Shown here: positions 51,088-59,736 of the stretch, piece after piece
Numbering within the stretch: the stretch's first letter is position 1
How the letters are laid out: each line of letters begins with the position of its first letter
Origin: Streptomyces sp. NRRL B-24484
GTDB taxonomy: Bacteria > Actinomycetota > Actinomycetes > Streptomycetales > Streptomycetaceae
Direction of reading: 5' to 3'
Length of the DNA: 64,000 nucleotides
NCBI RefSeq assembly: GCF_000717715.1
Contig: NZ_JOAI01000048.1
Location: 40,504-104,503 of the forward strand
The notes under the pieces: generated by a model
Seen by the model: only the letters and a program-made list of their open reading frames with translations
What the model was told of the DNA's origin: nothing
Databases searched by the model: none
Made by a program: the position numbers and the translations under genes

Positions 51088-53832
51088 CTACTCCCGCCGG
51101 ACGAGCAGCAGGGCGATGTCGTCGGGTCGCTGCACCGTCCGGCGGGCGCGGCCGACCAGCCGGTCGGCGAGGCCGTCGAGGGTGCAGGCGCTGCCGGGGC
51201 TGCCGTCGCCGTCCGGTGCCGTTCCGTGGCCTGCGGGCACGACGGGCCCGGCGTGGGCGAGCGAGCTGCGGAGTTCGTCGATGCCCTGGTCGATGGCGGT
51301 GGACGGGGTCTCCACCAGGCCGTCGGTGTAGAGCGCGAGCACCGAGCCCACCGGCAGGTGCAGCCGGGTGGTGGGGTAGTGCGAGGAGCGGTCGACGCCG
51401 AGCAGCGGCCCGCCCTCCAGGTCGACCAGGTCGGTGCGGCCGTCGGGGCGGCGCAGCAGCGGCGGCGGGTGGCCGGCCCGGACGCCGTGCGCGCGGCCGT
51501 CCGAGGGGTCGAGGTGGATCAGGCAGCAGCTGGCGAGCAGCCCCGGGTCGAGGTCGACCATCAGGTGGTTGGTGCGCACCAGGACCTCGGCGGGCGGGGA
51601 GCCGCCGGAGGCGAAGGCGCGGACGGCGCTGCGCAGCTGCCCCATGGTGGCGGCGGCGCCGACGTTGTGTCCCTCGACGTCGCCGATGACCAGGCAGAGG
51701 CCGTGCGGGGTGGTGATGACGTCGTACCAGTCGCCGCCGATCTCCATGCCGCGGGTGCCGGGCAGGTAGCGGGCGGCGATGGCGATGCCGGGCACGGCGG
51801 GCAGCCGGTGCGGGAGCAGGGCCTGCTGGAGGCCGCGGGCGAGCTCGAACTCGGCGTCGTACAGCCGGGCACGCTCCAGGGCCTGGGCGATCAGGCCGCC
51901 GAGGGCGGTCAGCTGGATCCGGTCCTCGGGGGTGAAGGTCCTCGGCTGCTCGAAGCCGAGGATGAGGCTGCCGACGGGGTGGCCGGAGGCGATCAGCGGC
52001 AGGAAGGCCCAGGCCCGCATCTCGTCCTGCGGGATGCCCGGGTAGGCGTCGAGGAGTTCGCGGGAGGACTGGAAGAAGAGCGGGGTGCCGGCGATCAGGG
52101 TCTCGGTGCCGGGCAGCCGGGCGCCGAGCGGGGTCGCCTCGAAGCGGTCGAGGAAGCCCTCGGGGTATCCGCTCTGGGAGACCAGGTGCATCCGGCCGTC
52201 CCGGGCGAGGTAGAGGGCGAGCTCCTGGCCGCCGTAGCCGGGCAGGATCTGCTCCAGGACGGTGTTGCAGACCTCCTGGACGGAGACCGCCTCGGTGAGG
52301 GCGCTGGCCAGCTGCAGCAGGTGGTAGGTGGCGCCGAGGCTGGCGGGGGCGGCGGGCGGGGCCTCCGGCAGGACGGCGGAGTGCGGGTCGGCCGGTTCGG
52401 CGGCGGCGACGACCCGGCCGGTGACGCCGTGCGCGTCGGGGTAGAGCGAGAAGGCGAGCCAGTGGTCGGGGGGCCGGCAGGCGAGGAAGGCGGTCGGGCG
52501 CCGGGAGAGCATCGCGGCGCGGTAGCGGTCCTCGTAGGCGGGGTCGCCGAGCCAGGGCAGCACGTCCCAGGGGTGCCGGCCGAGGAGTTCGTCCCGGCGG
52601 GCGTGCAGGAACATCTCGGCGGTGCGGTTGACGTAGACGACCATGCCCTCGGCGTCGAGGGCGAAGACGCCGTCGCGCAGCCGCTCCACGGCGGCGACGG
52701 CGGCGGAGCCCGCGGAGTCGTCGAGGACGACGACGACCAGGTGGGTGCCGTCGGCGACCCGGCGGCCGCGGAGGTCGAGGGTGCGGTGGCCGCCGCGCGG
52801 GTCGCGGACCCGGACCTGCCGGTCGAAGGGGCGGCCGTCGGCGGCGGCCCGCCGGGCGGCCTCGCGCAGCAGCGGCATGTCCTCGGGCGAGAGCCGTTCG
52901 ACCAGGGTGGCGAGCCGGCCGTCGAAGGAGCCGGGGGCGAGGCCGAGGATGGCCTCCAGCTCCCGGTCGACGGCGATGGCGCGGCCGGGGATGTCCCAGT
53001 CGAAGATGCCGACCCGGGTGGCCGGGCCGGACGGCGGCGGGAGCTGGACGACGGTGGGTTCGTCGGCGGCGGCCAGTTCGCCGTACGGGGCGAGCGAGGC
53101 GGCGATCCGGTTGGCGGAGGAGCGCAGTTGGCGGCGGGCGCCGCCGGGCAGTCCGGCCTCGGTGCTGGGCCACAGCACGCACAGCACGCCGAGGGTGCCG
53201 TCGCGGGTGGCGATCGGCGCGGCGGCGAAGGAGAAGGCGTAGGGCAGGCCGACCGCGAGGCGGGGGAAGCGCCGCATGGTCTCGTCCGGGTCGGCGAGGA
53301 CGATGGTGCGGCCCGAGCGGTAGGCCTCGGCGGGCGGCAGCGGGGCGACGACGGCGATCCGGCGGAACGCGCTGAGCAGCGGCAGCGGGACGCCGACGAC
53401 GGTGCTGAGAACCAGCGAGCGGTGGTCGGGGGACGGCAGGTAGACCAGGCCCCCGTAGCCGGAGGTGAGGGCGACGGCCCTGCCCAGGCCCTCGGCGAGG
53501 AGCTTCACGACGGCGTCGCGGTGGGCGGCGCCCGGCGGGGCGCCGGGCGGGGCGATCGGCTCGGCCGGGGGCGGCGGGGCTCCGGCGGTCTCCGTGCCGT
53601 CCTCCTGGGCCGGCAGCGGGGCGGTGTCCGGGGTCTGCGGCGGGTCGGCGCCCGGGGCCCGCGGGGCGGCCGTGCCGGGGGCCGACCGCACGGTGGCGGT
53701 GTCGGGGGCGGCGGGCGGCGGGTCGGGGTCGGCGGTGGCCGGGGGGCGGGTCGGCACGTCGACCGGACCGGGGGCGTCCGGGTCCACGGCTGCCGCCCCC
53801 GGTTCGCCGTCCGCCGGCACGCCCAGGCGCAT
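51088..53832 (-). CDS. GAF/PAS-SpoIIE (PP2C) phosphatase regulator
   Basis: A 914-residue signalling protein. The first 100 residues are a low-complexity Pro/Ala/Asp tail. Then come a GAF-like domain (about 105-255), PAS-like domains (about 275-375 and 385-480), a second GAF (about 505-665) and a C-terminal SpoIIE PP2C phosphatase (about 680-914) with MEIGGDWYDV, IGDVEGHNVGAAATMGQLR and VLALYTDGLVE. Unlike the protein at 3779-6157 it lacks an RsbW-type ATPase domain. It probably dephosphorylates anti-sigma antagonist proteins. No clear ribosome site is noted. It sits 132 bases from the histidine kinase gene on the same strand. Confidence 0.87.
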   Translation of the reverse strand: MRLGVPADGEPGAAAVDPDAPGPVDVPTRPPATADPDPPPAAPDTATVRSAPGTAAPRAPGADPPQTPDTAPLPAQEDGTETAGAPPPPAEPIAPPGAPPGAAHRDAVVKLLAEGLGRAVALTSGYGGLVYLPSPDHRSLVLSTVVGVPLPLLSAFRRIAVVAPLPPAEAYRSGRTIVLADPDETMRRFPRLAVGLPYAFSFAAAPIATRDGTLGVLCVLWPSTEAGLPGGARRQLRSSANRIAASLAPYGELAAADEPTVVQLPPPSGPATRVGIFDWDIPGRAIAVDRELEAILGLAPGSFDGRLATLVERLSPEDMPLLREAARRAAADGRPFDRQVRVRDPRGGHRTLDLRGRRVADGTHLVVVVLDDSAGSAAVAAVERLRDGVFALDAEGMVVYVNRTAEMFLHARRDELLGRHPWDVLPWLGDPAYEDRYRAAMLSRRPTAFLACRPPDHWLAFSLYPDAHGVTGRVVAAAEPADPHSAVLPEAPPAAPASLGATYHLLQLASALTEAVSVQEVCNTVLEQILPGYGGQELALYLARDGRMHLVSQSGYPEGFLDRFEATPLGARLPGTETLIAGTPLFFQSSRELLDAYPGIPQDEMRAWAFLPLIASGHPVGSLILGFEQPRTFTPEDRIQLTALGGLIAQALERARLYDAEFELARGLQQALLPHRLPAVPGIAIAARYLPGTRGMEIGGDWYDVITTPHGLCLVIGDVEGHNVGAAATMGQLRSAVRAFASGGSPPAEVLVRTNHLMVDLDPGLLASCCLIHLDPSDGRAHGVRAGHPPPLLRRPDGRTDLVDLEGGPLLGVDRSSHYPTTRLHLPVGSVLALYTDGLVETPSTAIDQGIDELRSSLAHAGPVVPAGHGTAPDGDGSPGSACTLDGLADRLVGRARRTVQRPDDIALLLVRRE

Positions 53833-53881
53833 TCTTTCTCTCTAGTCCCGGACCTCCGAGGGTGTCAAACGGAGGCAAAGT

Positions 53882-53919
53882 CTCCGCGCCGGCCGGACCG
53901 GGGCCCGGCCGGCGCGGAG
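53882..53919 (-). terminator. Hairpin terminator after the GH16 gene
   Basis: A perfect 15-bp stem, CTCCGCGCCGGCCGG (53882-53896) with its complement at 53905-53919, loop 8 bases, 52 bases past the stop of the leftward GH16 gene and followed on that strand by ACTTTGCC. Confidence 0.8.
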
Positions 53920-53971
53920 CCGGCGCGCGCCGCCCCGCGGCGGGGCGCGGCGGGGCGGCGGGGCGGGCGGC

Positions 53972-55408
53972 TCAGCCCGCGGGCACCGTGTCCGTGAACG
54001 CGGTGCCGGCCGCGCGGTAGCCGGCGACCTTCGCCGTGACCTGGGCCGGGGTGAGCACCTGGTCCTTCACGAAGTAGACGTAGTCGACCTGCTCGTCGTA
54101 GGAGCGCGGGGCGCTGCCGGTCTGGCCGTTGAGGTCGATCAGCCAGTGGTTGAAGTCGATCCACTGGGGTGTCTCGGGCAGGTACGGCTCGCCGTGCACC
54201 GCGAACACCTGTCCGTCGATGTAGTAGGTGATGGCGGTGCCGTCGATGGTGATCTGCAGGTCGTGCCAGCCGTTGAAGGAGGTGCGGCTCTCGGTGTGGG
54301 TGTTGACGGCGTTCCACGGGTCCGGGTTGTAGGTCTCCCAGGACGTGGTGTACATGATGTTGCCCTGCTCGCCCCAGCCGCCGTTGGGCAGGTACTCGAA
54401 GTCCTGCTCGCTGTAGTCCGGGTCCATCGGCGCGTTGAGCGGGGTGAAGGTGAAGAAGGTCTGGTTGACGTGGTCGCCGTCGGGGCCGCCGCTCGGGGTG
54501 TCGTCGAACTTCACCCGGGCCGCGTAGGTCCCGTTCTTGAACTTGCGGGCGGTGGTCTGGATCTCCGTCTCCCGGGTGCCGGCGGCGGTGCCGTCGGTGG
54601 TGAGGCGGAGGTTCATCACCGAGTCGGCGAAGGTGACGTCGGCCGGCGACCAGGTCGCCCCGGGCACGCCGGGGCCGCCCTGGCCGGACTTCACCGTCCA
54701 GCCGTGCTGCTGCAGCGCCGGGTCGCTGCTGGAGCCGTAGCGGAAGTCGTCGAAGAGCGCGGGCGCGTTCGGGTCGGTCGGCGGGGTCGTCGGCGGTGTG
54801 GTGGGCGGGGTGGTCGGGGGCGTGGTCGGGGTGGTGCCGTCCGGGGCGGTGCCCCAGACGAGGGCGCCGGAGCGCTGGAGGGTGACCTTGTCCCAGGCGG
54901 CGTAGCTGGTGCGGGCGGCGCTGAAGGAGTAGTCGTCGGACTGGGTGAGGGTCTGCCAGTCCGACCGGTAGAAGCGCAGCTGCATGTCGCCGGTGTTCTG
55001 CCCGGGGGCGAGCGAGCCGGCGCCCGCGGTGAAGCCGATCTCCAGGTAGCGGTCGGCGGTCGCGGTCGGGTTCGCGAGGGTGCCGAAGGTGCCGGTGATG
55101 TTGCCGCAGCCCTTGACCGCCCAGGAGCAGGCGAATCGGTAGCCGGTCGTCGGGCCGTCGGACTTGAAGTAGTAGCGCAGCTTGAGTTCGCTCAGCGGCA
55201 CGGTGGTGGAGCCGGTGTTGACCACCTCCAGCCAGGGTTCGACCTGGTCGGCGGTGGCACCGGTGGCGCTGGTGCGGTACTGGACGCTGAGCGCGTCGGT
55301 CGCGGCCGAGGCCGGCGGGGCGAGCAGCGCGGCGCCGGCCAGGCCGGCGGCGATGCAGACGGCCGTCGCGGTGCGCAGACGGCGCGCGACGGGGGGCTTT
55401 CCTGACAC
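53972..55408 (-). CDS. Secreted CBM3-GH16 glycanase
   Basis: A 478-residue exported enzyme. A signal peptide (about 1-35, ending ASAA) leads to a CBM3-type cellulose-binding domain (about 38-185: LSVQYRTSATGATADQ, LKLRYYFKSDGP, DDYSFS). A Thr/Pro linker follows, then a GH16 domain (about 225-450) with the ExDxE catalytic motif E334-Q-D-F-E338. The family cleaves beta-1,3 or mixed beta-1,3/1,4-glucans; the CBM3 suggests action on plant cell wall. GTG start with GAGAGGGA upstream. No LacI-type palindrome is seen in the upstream gap 55409-55626, so it is probably controlled separately from the locus at 14865-26902. Confidence 0.88.
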   Translation of the reverse strand: MSGKPPVARRLRTATAVCIAAGLAGAALLAPPASAATDALSVQYRTSATGATADQVEPWLEVVNTGSTTVPLSELKLRYYFKSDGPTTGYRFACSWAVKGCGNITGTFGTLANPTATADRYLEIGFTAGAGSLAPGQNTGDMQLRFYRSDWQTLTQSDDYSFSAARTSYAAWDKVTLQRSGALVWGTAPDGTTPTTPPTTPPTTPPTTPPTDPNAPALFDDFRYGSSSDPALQQHGWTVKSGQGGPGVPGATWSPADVTFADSVMNLRLTTDGTAAGTRETEIQTTARKFKNGTYAARVKFDDTPSGGPDGDHVNQTFFTFTPLNAPMDPDYSEQDFEYLPNGGWGEQGNIMYTTSWETYNPDPWNAVNTHTESRTSFNGWHDLQITIDGTAITYYIDGQVFAVHGEPYLPETPQWIDFNHWLIDLNGQTGSAPRSYDEQVDYVYFVKDQVLTPAQVTAKVAGYRAAGTAFTDTVPAG

Positions 55409-55626
55409 GGTGTTCCCTCTCTCCGGTGGGGGTGCGGGACGCGGGGCCCGCGGACGGCGGGCACCCGGGCGGTGCAGGGAGCGAGCGGGTGGTGCGGATC
55501 GGGGGCGGCCGGGGCCGCGGGCGGGGCGGGTCGTGAGCGGCCCGGTCGGGAGCGGGCGGCTCGTGGGCGGGCGGCTCACACGGGCGGACGGTTCGGGGGT
55601 CGCCCGGTCGGTGGGCCGGCGGGGCG

Positions 55627-57144
55627 TCAGAACGCCGAGGGCAGGCCGAGTGCCGCCAGTCGGGGGCGGTGGCCGGTGAGGGCCTGCTCGAAGGCGGGCC
55701 ACTCGGCGTCCGGGTTCCAGGCACGTTCGGCGAGGGCGCAGAGCCGGGGGTAGAGCCGGCGGTCGGCCTCCGCGGCGTCGGCCACGAACTCGGTCCACAG
55801 CTGGGCCTGGGCGCCGAGCACCCGGGCCCGGGCCTCCTCCGGCCAGTGCGCGGGGGCCGGGTCGAGGCCGTGGACGGCCCGCAGGTCGACCACCGCGCCC
55901 TCCTGGCCGAGCGGTTCGCCGGGGCCGTCGGAGGCGGGGTAGTCCAGGTAGGTCGCGCGGTAGGGCGCCATCACGATGTCGTGGCCGCGGCGGGCCGCGT
56001 CCAGGCCGTGGTCGGCGTCCCGCCAGGGCATCACGGTGAACTCGGGCGGCAGTGCGGGGGTGCTGCTGTCCTCGGCCCAGCAGACCGGGCGGCGGCCGTG
56101 CTCCAGCAGATGGGTGCCGACCCGGCCGAGGAACCAGCCGTGCAGGTCCTTCGGCGAGGCGAGGCCGAGCTCCGCGGCACGCCGCCGCGCGGACGGCGCG
56201 GCCTCCCACTCGGCGGTGGGGCACTCGTCGCCGCCGAGGTGCACGTACGGCGAGGGGAAGACGTCCATCACCTCGTCCAGCACCTCGGTGCAGAAGGCCA
56301 GCGCCTCGTCGTGCACCCCGAGGACGTTCTCGCAGACGCCCCACTCCGTCCACACGTCGAGCCGCCGTTCGGGACGGTTGCCGAGCCGCGGGTAGGCGGC
56401 GAGCGCGGCGCGGGCGTGGCCCGGCATCTCGATCTCGGGCACGACGGTGACCCCGCGTTCGGCGGCGTACCGGACGAGTCCGCGGAGCTCGGCCTTGGTG
56501 TACGCGCCGCCGTGCGGGCGGTCGTCGAAGCGGCCGCTGCCGGCCCGTCCGGTCATCGTCCGGGCCCGGACGGAGCCGACCGCGGTGAGCCGCGGGTAGG
56601 CGTAGACCGGCATCCGCCAGCCCTGGTCGTCCGTCAGGTGCAGGTGCAGGACGTTCAGTCCGTGCAGGGCGAGCAGGTCGACGGTGCGGTGCAGGTGGGC
56701 GACGGGCAGGAAGTGCCGGGCGACGTCGAGCATCAGGCCGCGCCACGGGTACCGGGGGCGGTCGGTGACGGTCAGGCAGGGCAGTTCCCAGCGGACGTCC
56801 GGCGCCGGACGGTCCAGCAGGGCCTGGGCGGGGAGGAGTTGGCGCAGCCGCTGGACGCCGTGCAGCAGACCGGCGGTGGCGGCGGCGTGCAGCCGGACGG
56901 CGGCGGGGGTGACGGAGAGCCGGTAGCCCTCGGGGCCGAGCCCGGCGGTGAGCGCGGGGTCGACGGCGAACAGCACGGCACCGTCCGGGGAGGGTGCCAG
57001 CGGCAGGCCGGTGGCCGGGCGGAGCAGGGTGCGCAGCAGGTCGGCGGCGGCCGCGGCGGCGCCGGGGGCGTGCACGGCCGTGGTGCGGTCGAGGGTGAAC
57101 CGGCCGGGCGCGGAGACGATCCGGTGGGGCGTCGGAATGATCAC
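55627..57144 (-). CDS. GH20 beta-N-acetylhexosaminidase
   Basis: A 505-residue enzyme without a signal peptide, so probably cytosolic. An N-terminal GH20b-type domain (about 1-125) precedes the catalytic barrel with YPWRGLMLDVARHFLP, LHLHLTDDQGWR, VVPEIEMPGHA and the catalytic pair D306-E307 in HLGGDE. It should split GlcNAc from chitobiose and related oligosaccharides. The GTG at 57144 has GAGGTGG upstream; a longer in-frame reading to 57237 would run into the promoter. A 13/16 match to the DasR box lies 67 bases upstream, so it belongs to a chitin/GlcNAc regulon. Confidence 0.93.
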   Translation of the reverse strand: MIIPTPHRIVSAPGRFTLDRTTAVHAPGAAAAAADLLRTLLRPATGLPLAPSPDGAVLFAVDPALTAGLGPEGYRLSVTPAAVRLHAAATAGLLHGVQRLRQLLPAQALLDRPAPDVRWELPCLTVTDRPRYPWRGLMLDVARHFLPVAHLHRTVDLLALHGLNVLHLHLTDDQGWRMPVYAYPRLTAVGSVRARTMTGRAGSGRFDDRPHGGAYTKAELRGLVRYAAERGVTVVPEIEMPGHARAALAAYPRLGNRPERRLDVWTEWGVCENVLGVHDEALAFCTEVLDEVMDVFPSPYVHLGGDECPTAEWEAAPSARRRAAELGLASPKDLHGWFLGRVGTHLLEHGRRPVCWAEDSSTPALPPEFTVMPWRDADHGLDAARRGHDIVMAPYRATYLDYPASDGPGEPLGQEGAVVDLRAVHGLDPAPAHWPEEARARVLGAQAQLWTEFVADAAEADRRLYPRLCALAERAWNPDAEWPAFEQALTGHRPRLAALGLPSAF

Positions 57145-57210
57145 TGCGGGGCCACCTCGGGAGGACGGGAAACTTACCACTTGCGGACTGGAGCACCACT
57201 GGTAAAAGAA

Positions 57211-57226
57211 AGTGGCATAGACCAGT
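57211..57226. promoter_or_regulatory. DasR-like operator (dre box) upstream of GH20
   Basis: AGTGGCATAGACCAGT matches 13 of 16 positions of ACTGGTCTAGACCAGT. It lies between the GH20 gene and the divergent methyltransferase gene. On the GH20 strand a TTGACG (57237-57232) is just upstream, so the box would sit inside the promoter. Confidence 0.7.
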
Positions 57227-57296
57227 TGGCCCGTCAAGGGGCGGCGGCGGAAGAGCTGTCGGCCCGCGGCCGGCCGGGAGTTGATTGACTGGAGGC

Positions 57297-58073
57297 ATGA
57301 CCTCCACCGTGTTCGAGACCGACACCCCCGACCCGATCGCCTACCTCGACCGGGTGGCCGCCACCGATCCGGGCCGGTCCTACAAGCAGCGCATGCTCGC
57401 CGAACTGGACGTCCCGGACGGCGGGACGGTGCTGGACCTCGGCTGCGGCCCCGGCGCGGACCTCGGCGCGCTGGCCGCCGCGGCGGGCCCGGCAGGGCGG
57501 GTGATCGGCATCGACCTCGACCGGGCGGCCGTCGACGCCGCCACCGCGCGCACGGCCGGGCTGCCCACCGTCGAGGTCCGGCTCGGCGACCTCCAGGAGC
57601 TGCCGCTGCCGGACGGCGCCGCCGACCGCGCCCGCACCGACCGGGTCCTGCAGCACGTCGCCGACCCGGCCGGGGCGCTCGGCGGGATCCACCGGGTGCT
57701 GCGCCCCGGCGGACGCCTCGTCACGGGCGAGCCCGACTGGGGCACCCTGACCGTCGACCACCCGGACGGCGACCTCTCGCAGGCCTACACCCGGTACGTC
57801 ACCGAGCAGGCCGTGCGGAACGCCCACATCGGCGGCCGGCTCCCGCGGCTGGCGGCGGAGGCCGGCTTCACGGTGACGGCCGTCCTCCCGATCACCCCGG
57901 TCTTCCGGGACGTCCGCACCGCCGACCTGATCCTCGGCCTGGAACGCTGCACCCGCCGGGCCGTCACCGCGGGGTACTTCACCGAGGACGGGGCGGCCCG
58001 TTGGCTCGACCACCTGGAGAACGGCCCCTTCTTCGCGGCCTTCACCCTCTACGTCGTGGTCGCCGACCGCTGA
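57297..58073 (+). CDS. SAM-dependent methyltransferase
   Basis: A 258-residue class I methyltransferase (UbiE/COQ5-like). Motif I VLDLGCGPGADLGALA binds S-adenosylmethionine, with motif II VIGIDLDRAAV, the LGDLQELPLPDGAAD loop and the HRVLRPGGRLVTGEPDW strand. The substrate is unknown. The ATG at 57297 has GGAGG very close upstream (one base between), so a leaderless start is also possible. Divergent from GH20 across the DasR-like box, but a metabolic link is doubtful. Confidence 0.88.
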   Translation: MTSTVFETDTPDPIAYLDRVAATDPGRSYKQRMLAELDVPDGGTVLDLGCGPGADLGALAAAAGPAGRVIGIDLDRAAVDAATARTAGLPTVEVRLGDLQELPLPDGAADRARTDRVLQHVADPAGALGGIHRVLRPGGRLVTGEPDWGTLTVDHPDGDLSQAYTRYVTEQAVRNAHIGGRLPRLAAEAGFTVTAVLPITPVFRDVRTADLILGLERCTRRAVTAGYFTEDGAARWLDHLENGPFFAAFTLYVVVADR

Positions 58074-58105
58074 CCGGGCAGGTCCTCCGAGGCACGCGGA
58101 TACCG

Positions 58106-58693
58106 CTACCGGGGCGCGCGGGGGCCTCCGTTCGCCGCGGAGGGCGCGGCCCGGAGCTGCTGGTCCGGCTTCCAGTCGCCGGCGAGGAGCCCGAGCAGCA
58201 CCTGGTCCACGAACTCGCCCATCACCCAGGCCGAGGAGCGCAGCACGCCCTCGCGGACGAAGCCGTTGCGTTCGGCGGAGCGCAGCATCGCGGGGTTGTC
58301 CGCCAGCGTCTCGATCTGCAGGCGGTGCAGGCTGCGCACCACGAAGCCGTAGTGGCAGAGCACCGCGACCACGTCGGTGCCGTAGCCCTTGCCGCGGGCG
58401 GACGGCAGCAGGCCCAGTCCGATGTGGGCGGACCGGTGGTGGGTGTCGATGCCCCACAGCGTCGCGGTGCCGACCAGCGCGCCGCCGTCCAGCTCCACCA
58501 CGGAGAACTGGACGAGACCCTGGTCGCTGTCGTCCACCACGAGCCGCGGGTCCTTCGAGCCGGGCGTCATCGGCCGCCAGGGTCTGCCTTCGGCGCGCGA
58601 GGCGTTGACCACGTCGTCGTAGAGCTCGGTCCGCAGGACCGGGATGTCGTCCTCGTGCCGGGCCCTGAGCCCGACCGTGCTGCCTCTGAGCAT
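58106..58693 (-). CDS. GNAT N-acetyltransferase, RimJ/RimL type
   Basis: A 195-residue acetyl-CoA-dependent transferase: VGLRARHEDDIPVLRTELYD start, acetyl-CoA loop LLPSARGKGYGTDVV, and the RimJ/L tail RLQIETLADNPAMLRSAERNGFVREGVLRS. Acceptor unknown. AGGAAG six bases upstream of the ATG. It converges with the methyltransferase and is divergent from the GntR gene. Its C-terminal motif resembles that of the GNAT at 33805-34341 but the proteins differ elsewhere. Confidence 0.88.
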   Translation of the reverse strand: MLRGSTVGLRARHEDDIPVLRTELYDDVVNASRAEGRPWRPMTPGSKDPRLVVDDSDQGLVQFSVVELDGGALVGTATLWGIDTHHRSAHIGLGLLPSARGKGYGTDVVAVLCHYGFVVRSLHRLQIETLADNPAMLRSAERNGFVREGVLRSSAWVMGEFVDQVLLGLLAGDWKPDQQLRAAPSAANGGPRAPR

Positions 58694-58801
58694 TCAGGCT
58701 TCCTATCCGGCGCCGCCCCCGGACGGCAACCCGTTTTCGCCCCCGCCCCGGCGGGGCCGTATTGGTAAGGTACTGGTCAGTTTCGGGACGAGGGAGCTGC
58801 C

Positions 58802-59656
58802 ATGTCGGGCGAGAGACCGGGGGTCGCGATGAAGCGGACGCGGGTGCGCGACCACCTGCGGGATCTGGTGGAGGCCCGGAGCCCCGGTGACCCGATCCCG
58901 TCGGAGCGGGCGCTCTGCGAGGAGCTCGGGGTGTCCCGGCCGACCCTGCGGGCGGCGGTGGACGAACTGGTGGCGACCGGCCTGCTGGTCCGCGAGCACG
59001 GCCGCGGCATGTTCGTGGCCCCGGAGAAGGTCGTCCAGGAGATGGCGATGGCCTCCGAGGGCAGTGCCTTCAGCGTTCCGCGGGCCGCCGGCAGCTGGGC
59101 GGGGCGGGTGCTGGAGTTCGAGACCGTGCCGGCGGGGGCGCGGCTCGGCCGGCGGCTGCGGATCTCCCCCGCCGCGGAGCTGACCCGGATCGCCCGGCTG
59201 CGGCTGGTCGACGGCGAGCCGATGGCCATCGAGCACCTGCACATCCCGGCCGCGCTGGTGCCCGGGCTGGCCCCGGCCGACATGGAGTCGGGCGACTTCT
59301 ACGACCTGCTGCGCGAGCGGCACGGCGTCCGGGTGCGGGAGGCCGTCCAGTCGATCGAACCGACCGTCACCAACGAGGCGGAGTCCCGGCTGCTGGGGGT
59401 GCCGGTGCTCTCGCCGGCGCTGCTGTTCGAGCGGCTGACCAGTGACGCGGCCGGCCGGCCGGTGGAGTACGTGCACTCGGTGTACCGCGGGGACCGGTAC
59501 CGGATCGTCTCCCGGATCGCCTTCGACGACGGCCCGGGCGGGACGGCGGCCGCGGGCCGGGGCGGCGGCCACCATCCGGGGATCCCGCCCGGGGACCTGC
59601 CGGGCCGGCCCGGTGGGCGGAGCACTACCACGGGCGATGTGCAGCCCCCGGTCTGA
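58802..59656 (+). CDS. GntR/HutC-family transcriptional regulator
   Basis: A 284-residue regulator. The winged helix-turn-helix is at about residues 10-75 (VRDHLRDLVEARSPGDPIPS, then LGVSRPTLRAAVDELVATGL). A UTRA effector domain follows (LRLVDGEPMAIEHLHIP, ERLTSDAAGRPVEYVHSVYRGDRYRIV). The last part is the same motif as in DasR, which belongs to this family, but the HTH differs clearly from the DasR sequence that I recall. The C-terminal 40 residues are low-complexity Gly/Pro. GAGGGAG precedes the ATG. The nearby GH20 gene makes an amino-sugar effector plausible, but that is inference. Confidence 0.88.
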   Translation: MSGERPGVAMKRTRVRDHLRDLVEARSPGDPIPSERALCEELGVSRPTLRAAVDELVATGLLVREHGRGMFVAPEKVVQEMAMASEGSAFSVPRAAGSWAGRVLEFETVPAGARLGRRLRISPAAELTRIARLRLVDGEPMAIEHLHIPAALVPGLAPADMESGDFYDLLRERHGVRVREAVQSIEPTVTNEAESRLLGVPVLSPALLFERLTSDAAGRPVEYVHSVYRGDRYRIVSRIAFDDGPGGTAAAGRGGGHHPGIPPGDLPGRPGGRSTTTGDVQPPV

Positions 59657-59736
59657 CACCCCGCCACTGCGCCGTCCGTGCGGCCCTGCGGCGGCGGGCG
59701 GTTGGCCGCGGGGCACCTCGGGGATCATCCGCCGGT

